From: Mariniplasma anaerobium
GTDB taxonomy: Bacteria > Bacillota_I > Bacilli_A > Acholeplasmatales > Acholeplasmataceae
Assembly (NCBI RefSeq): GCF_016865445.1
Contig: NZ_AP024412.1
Coordinates: forward strand, 868,001-932,000
Reading direction: 5' to 3'
DNA: 64,000 nucleotides
Of this stretch, positions 60,952 to 64,000 are shown piece after piece. Position numbers and translations under genes: made by a program. Position 1 is the first letter of the stretch; each line of letters starts with the position of its first letter. The notes below the pieces were generated by a model, which saw only the letters and a program-made list of their open reading frames with translations, was not told where the DNA came from and ran no database searches.

Positions 60952-63030
60952 TTAACCAATAGTAAGTAAGTAAACTACTGTATTTGCTAATGTAATGATT
61001 GTAAAGAATACAGAACTAAAGATTACACCAGTCCAAATGTTACCAGTTTTTTGTGATATTCTTCTCATAAGAATACCAGCAACTGATAATGTAGGAATTA
61101 AACCTACTGTTAATATTGCGCTAAGTGAGAATGTTGGATAAGCTGCAACACCTGTATTATATAATACTGAATATTGATAAACTAAGAAGATAAGAACTGG
61201 TCCAGCAAGTATGACTGCAGCAAACACATCACCAAGCCAACCTTTTATATTCTTTGTATTTACGAAAACAGTGATGCCAGCAGCGAAATAGTAAATAAAG
61301 AATAAAGGTATGTATCTTAATGCAGCTACAAATTGTTGTGAGTTAAAGATTTGAATTGCATAAGTGTAGAATCTAAAGTCAGTTAAGAAAACCCATCCAA
61401 CGATAGCTACAACAAATAATAATCCAAATGCTAAGACAAGAGCAGTAAGTATACTTGCTCCAACTTGTTTATAAGATGCTTTCAAACCATAAGGATTTTC
61501 TACAACTTCACCTTGATTAAACATTGGAGTTGTACCCATTACAACTAATAAGATTAATCCAGCACTACCTATAGCCCAATAAACGATTGTATTTACAGAA
61601 GGAGCACTCCAGAAATAAACATTAGTAAATAATTGAGTATTTGTTAATAAGAATCTGAAAGCAAGTGCAACAAAGATAACAACAACAGATGATAAAGTAG
61701 CTTTTTGAGCAACTTTGATCATATTATCTTTCTTAGCTTCTAAGCCAGTAGCGATAGTTGCTGCAACCCAAACTGCTAATATGACAACAACAGCACCAGC
61801 GATGATATAATACATTGCTGTAGCTAAGGTATCAAGCTCTGCAGATCGATCCATTAAAGGTTTAAGGAAATAGAAACTTAATAATAAACTGATTATTACA
61901 ATTAAGCCTTTTAAATATTTCTTTTCTTTTGAAACTGGTAAAACATCATCTTGTGTAAGTTCTACACCATTAGCATAAACTTTATTAAATACTGGTAATG
62001 TAGTTACAAGCATAAATGCTGGAACGATCATTGCAAATAAAGCTACTAAGCCAACAAGTGTAAATGCTTCTTTTAACCACCAAGTTTGTGTTGTACTACC
62101 TGTTTGAATATCATATGATTCTAATGTTCCCAATCCATAAAGATCTAATTGATAGTCAAATGCTTTTTCAAAAAATCCAATAGTATATGCGCCAGATTCT
62201 AGAGACCATGTGTTTTGAGGATGTGTTTCATCTGGTGTATAAATAACTCTTTGTCCACCATCTTTGCTATAGAATGCACCAGCAGTTGCGCTGCCTTCTA
62301 CAGTTCTTCCTAAAAAGTCTAGTCCTACTGGATCAGTTGTATAATCTTTATATCTAACTGAACCATCTTCACCAGGAGTAACATTATCAAAGAAGAATTG
62401 ATCATAATGAGCTGCGATAACACCACTTGATCTAGTTGCGAATAAATCTGAAGCACCAGGAGCAACATATCTAAAGTCAGCACCTACTGCTAAAGATGCA
62501 GCGATTTTACGATAACCATTAGTTGCAAAATCCATTTCATCAAATAAAACAGCATATTCAGATGAGAAGCCACCCATTGAATGTCCACTAACACCAATCA
62601 TACCATTTCCTAGACTGTCTTTTAGAACATAATCTTGTTCGTACATGTATTGAACTGCATCATATACACTTTTAACAAAGAAGTTAAATGCAGCAGGAGT
62701 TTCCCAAACTGAGTCTCCATGATCATACATATCAAAAGCTAAAACTACATATCCTCTTTTTGATAATTCGATTGCACCAATTTCTTGCATTTCAGAATTA
62801 TTCAAATATCCATGAGTTAGGACAACAGCAGGAGCAGGATTATCTTCATCAACACCTCTTGGTGTATATAAATAACCAGCTAACTCACCATTTTCAGTTT
62901 CAAAACTAATCTTATCTACTTTTACTGAGAAGAATGAATTTTGAACCAATGATGCAAAGAAACTCGCAAGCAATACTACTAGTAACAATGAAACTAACCA
63001 TTTTGTTGGTCTTGACAATTTTTTAAACAT
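60952..63030 (-). CDS. Large alpha/beta hydrolase fused to a multi-helix membrane domain
   Basis: A 692-residue protein with an N-terminal membrane anchor (about 10-30) and an extracellular-type hydrolase domain. That domain has 'PAVVLTHGYLNNSEMQE', the nucleophile elbow 'GVSGHSMGGFSSEYAV' and 'VLAFDMYDHGDSVW'. From about residue 315 to the end come roughly ten hydrophobic segments. The hydrolase part should face outside the cell. The ATG at 63030 with GGGAG five bases upstream is used; the longer frame to 63045 starts at GTG. I do not recognise the whole-protein family. It has a long, structured leader. Confidence 0.85.
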   Translation of the reverse strand: MFKKLSRPTKWLVSLLLVVLLASFFASLVQNSFFSVKVDKISFETENGELAGYLYTPRGVDEDNPAPAVVLTHGYLNNSEMQEIGAIELSKRGYVVLAFDMYDHGDSVWETPAAFNFFVKSVYDAVQYMYEQDYVLKDSLGNGMIGVSGHSMGGFSSEYAVLFDEMDFATNGYRKIAASLAVGADFRYVAPGASDLFATRSSGVIAAHYDQFFFDNVTPGEDGSVRYKDYTTDPVGLDFLGRTVEGSATAGAFYSKDGGQRVIYTPDETHPQNTWSLESGAYTIGFFEKAFDYQLDLYGLGTLESYDIQTGSTTQTWWLKEAFTLVGLVALFAMIVPAFMLVTTLPVFNKVYANGVELTQDDVLPVSKEKKYLKGLIVIISLLLSFYFLKPLMDRSAELDTLATAMYYIIAGAVVVILAVWVAATIATGLEAKKDNMIKVAQKATLSSVVVIFVALAFRFLLTNTQLFTNVYFWSAPSVNTIVYWAIGSAGLILLVVMGTTPMFNQGEVVENPYGLKASYKQVGASILTALVLAFGLLFVVAIVGWVFLTDFRFYTYAIQIFNSQQFVAALRYIPLFFIYYFAAGITVFVNTKNIKGWLGDVFAAVILAGPVLIFLVYQYSVLYNTGVAAYPTFSLSAILTVGLIPTLSVAGILMRRISQKTGNIWTGVIFSSVFFTIITLANTVVYLLTIG

Positions 63031-63058
63031 ATAATCTCCCTTCACTTTCTATTTTTTT

Positions 63059-63078
63059 ATATACAATCTATTGTATAT
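63059..63078 (-). promoter_or_regulatory. Operator-like inverted repeat before the large hydrolase gene
   Basis: ATATACAAT-CT-ATTGTATAT is a perfect nine-base inverted repeat. It lies directly downstream of a reverse-strand TATAAT (63084-63079), at the place of a transcription start, so a dimeric repressor could bind it. Confidence 0.5.
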
Positions 63079-63105
63079 ATTATAAATGTAAATAACTGAC
63101 AAAAT

Positions 63106-63149
63106 AAAAAAAGAGCATGAACAAACCTATTTGTATGTTTGCTTAGCTC
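63106..63149 (-). terminator. Reverse-strand terminator in the hydrolase leader
   Basis: GAGC-TAAG-CAAAC pairs with GTTTG-TTCA-GCTC (63113-63149, with small mismatches), followed by seven T on the reverse strand only. Confidence 0.8.
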
Positions 63150-63156
63150 AGGGACT

Positions 63157-63172
63157 CTTAAAGCGTTTTCAT
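63157..63172 (-). promoter_or_regulatory. Candidate CcpA (cre) site in the hydrolase leader
   Basis: The reverse-strand sequence ATGAAAACGCTTTAAG matches the 14-position cre consensus TGWAARCGYTWNCW at 13 positions. It lies just downstream of the expected transcription start, where CcpA can block elongation. Confidence 0.55.
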
Positions 63173-63185
63173 TAACTTTTACTTG

Positions 63186-63214
63186 ATTATATCACTGTTT
63201 TTTATATCTGTCAA
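63186..63214 (-). promoter_or_regulatory. Perfect-consensus promoter upstream of the hydrolase leader
   Basis: TTGACA (63214-63209) and TATAAT (63191-63186) are separated by exactly 17 bases, with TGA before the -10. It is the strongest promoter I see in the window. The start would be near 63179 and the downstream hairpin would end transcription about 75 bases later. Confidence 0.88.
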
Positions 63215-63248
63215 TAATTTAAAAAAGAAATCTAGATTAATATTAATA

Positions 63249-64000
63249 TTAAAAAATACCTAATGCTCTTAATATAATAAATGTAATATAAGATGCATAT
63301 AAAGTTAAAAGTATAAGGCCATCAATTTTAGATAATTTATTCTTTAATAAGCCTAATGCAACTGTTAATGATGTGATTCCAATTAAAATAATCATATCAA
63401 CTAATACATCTTGATTTAATCCTAGAGGTACGACAACACCAGATAGCCCAACAATTAATAGTATATTAAATACATTCGAACCAATGACGTTTCCTAATGC
63501 GATATCAGCTTCGCCTTTTTTAGCTGCTATAGCTGATGTAACAAGTTCAGGTAAAGATGTGCCAAGTGCAACAATAGAGAGCCCTACAAGGGTTGTAGCC
63601 TTGCTTATGGACATGTCAAACGACTTGGTTAGTGTTTCAATTGCGATATATTCTGCACCTTCTGTAACTAAGAAGCCACCAAGTGCTACACCTATGATAC
63701 CTATGATTAATAAGGTCATTGCTTTTTTTGTATCTACAAAAGGTAAATCTTCTTCAGATATATCTTTTTCAGAAGTAATCATTAAATACATATAAAAAGC
63801 AAAAGCTAGTAATAAGATAAGAGCTTCCCACCATACGATAGCAGCATCTGCTTGAAATAAATAACCCAAAGTGGCTAATAGTATTGTAATTCCAATTAAA
63901 AACGGAAATTCTTTTTTTCGCATAGATTTTTTAACGACAACTGGCATAATAAGAGCACTTGTACCTAAAATAAGTGTTAAGTTAGCAATATTAGATCCTA
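63249..64000 (-). CDS. CaCA-family Na+/Ca2+ exchanger-like protein (N-terminus outside window)
   Basis: Integral membrane cation exchanger of the YrbG/CaCA family. The frame stays open to the window end beyond the ATG at 63947, and the extra codons read GSNIANLTLILGTSALI, the end of the first alpha repeat, so the true start lies outside. The second alpha repeat is intact: 'GTSLPELVTSAIAAKKGEADIALGNVIGSNVFNIL'. About eight hydrophobic segments are visible, with an acidic cytoplasmic loop (about 'SEKDISEEDLPFVDTKK') in the middle. It probably expels Ca2+ or a similar cation; specificity is unknown. Confidence 0.92.
   Translation of the reverse strand, partial: GSNIANLTLILGTSALIMPVVVKKSMRKKEFPFLIGITILLATLGYLFQADAAIVWWEALILLLAFAFYMYLMITSEKDISEEDLPFVDTKKAMTLLIIGIIGVALGGFLVTEGAEYIAIETLTKSFDMSISKATTLVGLSIVALGTSLPELVTSAIAAKKGEADIALGNVIGSNVFNILLIVGLSGVVVPLGLNQDVLVDMIILIGITSLTVALGLLKNKLSKIDGLILLTLYASYITFIILRALGIF

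Noticed and set aside
63113-63179. Possible PyrR-type binding loop (GAGTCCCTGAG near CTTTAAG) in the hydrolase leader
   Set aside because: It resembles part of the PyrR site, but the upper stem is too short, the GAGAGG core is absent, and the downstream gene has no pyrimidine role.

Overview
The window looks like a piece of an AT-rich, wall-less Firmicute relative, most likely Acholeplasma or a close member of the Acholeplasmatales (inference from gene content; no database search was possible). Tryptophan is encoded by TGG and TGA is used as a real stop (ileS and dtd both end in TGA), which argues against Mycoplasma or Spiroplasma. The genes are Bacillus-like (ftsZ, sepF, recU, rarA, mutS2, rnhC, RNase J, darA, B-type RNase P RNA, T-box leaders), and no peptidoglycan genes sit next to ftsZ. 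Coding density is very high. Many start/stop codons overlap by 1-23 bases, and intrinsic terminators are abundant. No tRNA gene, rRNA gene, CRISPR array, insertion sequence or prophage was seen.

Layout. 1-6500: the end of ftsZ, then ychF-ylmE-sepF, then a T-box leader with ileS-surE. 6500-16100: an unknown gene, a YczE-like membrane protein, deoC-deoD, a pair of M16 peptidase-like proteins, a short ssb, pepV, and a thyA-folA-plsC operon. 16100-25600: a histidine phosphatase with a previously uncalled 54-residue membrane protein, pyrimidine nucleoside phosphorylase and a phosphodiesterase-like protein, a reverse-strand SPFH/NfeD cluster, a TPP riboswitch with thiT, recU, RNase J and a cobalamin adenosyltransferase. 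25600-35450: a complete ornithine fermentation operon (ord, ortA, ortB, oraS, oraE, a GlmL/MutL-like ATPase, orr), followed by alanine racemase and ornithine carbamoyltransferase. 35450-41760: an ABC-F ATPase, rarA, and apt-relA-dtd. 41760-49260: a very short T-box leader, a GNAT gene, hisS-aspS, msrA, comEB, a PDZ/Lon-like protease, lspA and rluD. 49250-60900: rnhC, mutS2, trxA, truB-ribF, darA, rpsO, pnp, rnpB, a CorC-like protein, L25 and a small hydrolase. 60900-64000 (reverse strand): a large hydrolase-membrane fusion with an elaborate leader, and the end of a CaCA-family cation exchanger.

The most coherent system is the ornithine operon. L-ornithine would be racemised (Orr), rearranged by adenosylcobalamin/PLP-dependent OraSE to 2,4-diaminopentanoate, oxidised by Ord, and cleaved with CoA by OrtAB to acetyl-CoA and D-alanine. 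The neighbouring alanine racemase would recover the D-alanine, ornithine carbamoyltransferase would connect the pathway to citrulline/arginine, and the adenosyltransferase gene just upstream would make the cofactor. The promoter carries a near-consensus CcpA (cre) site. A second cre-like site lies just downstream of a perfect-consensus promoter near the right end, followed by a terminator hairpin, making a short transcript or attenuated leader that I cannot assign to a known family.

Other notable points are a hisS-aspS T-box whose Stem I is only about 50 nt and whose specifier loop contains overlapping Asp and His codons, an ABC-F protein in which one ATP site looks coherently degenerate, and several overlapping or shared regulatory elements.
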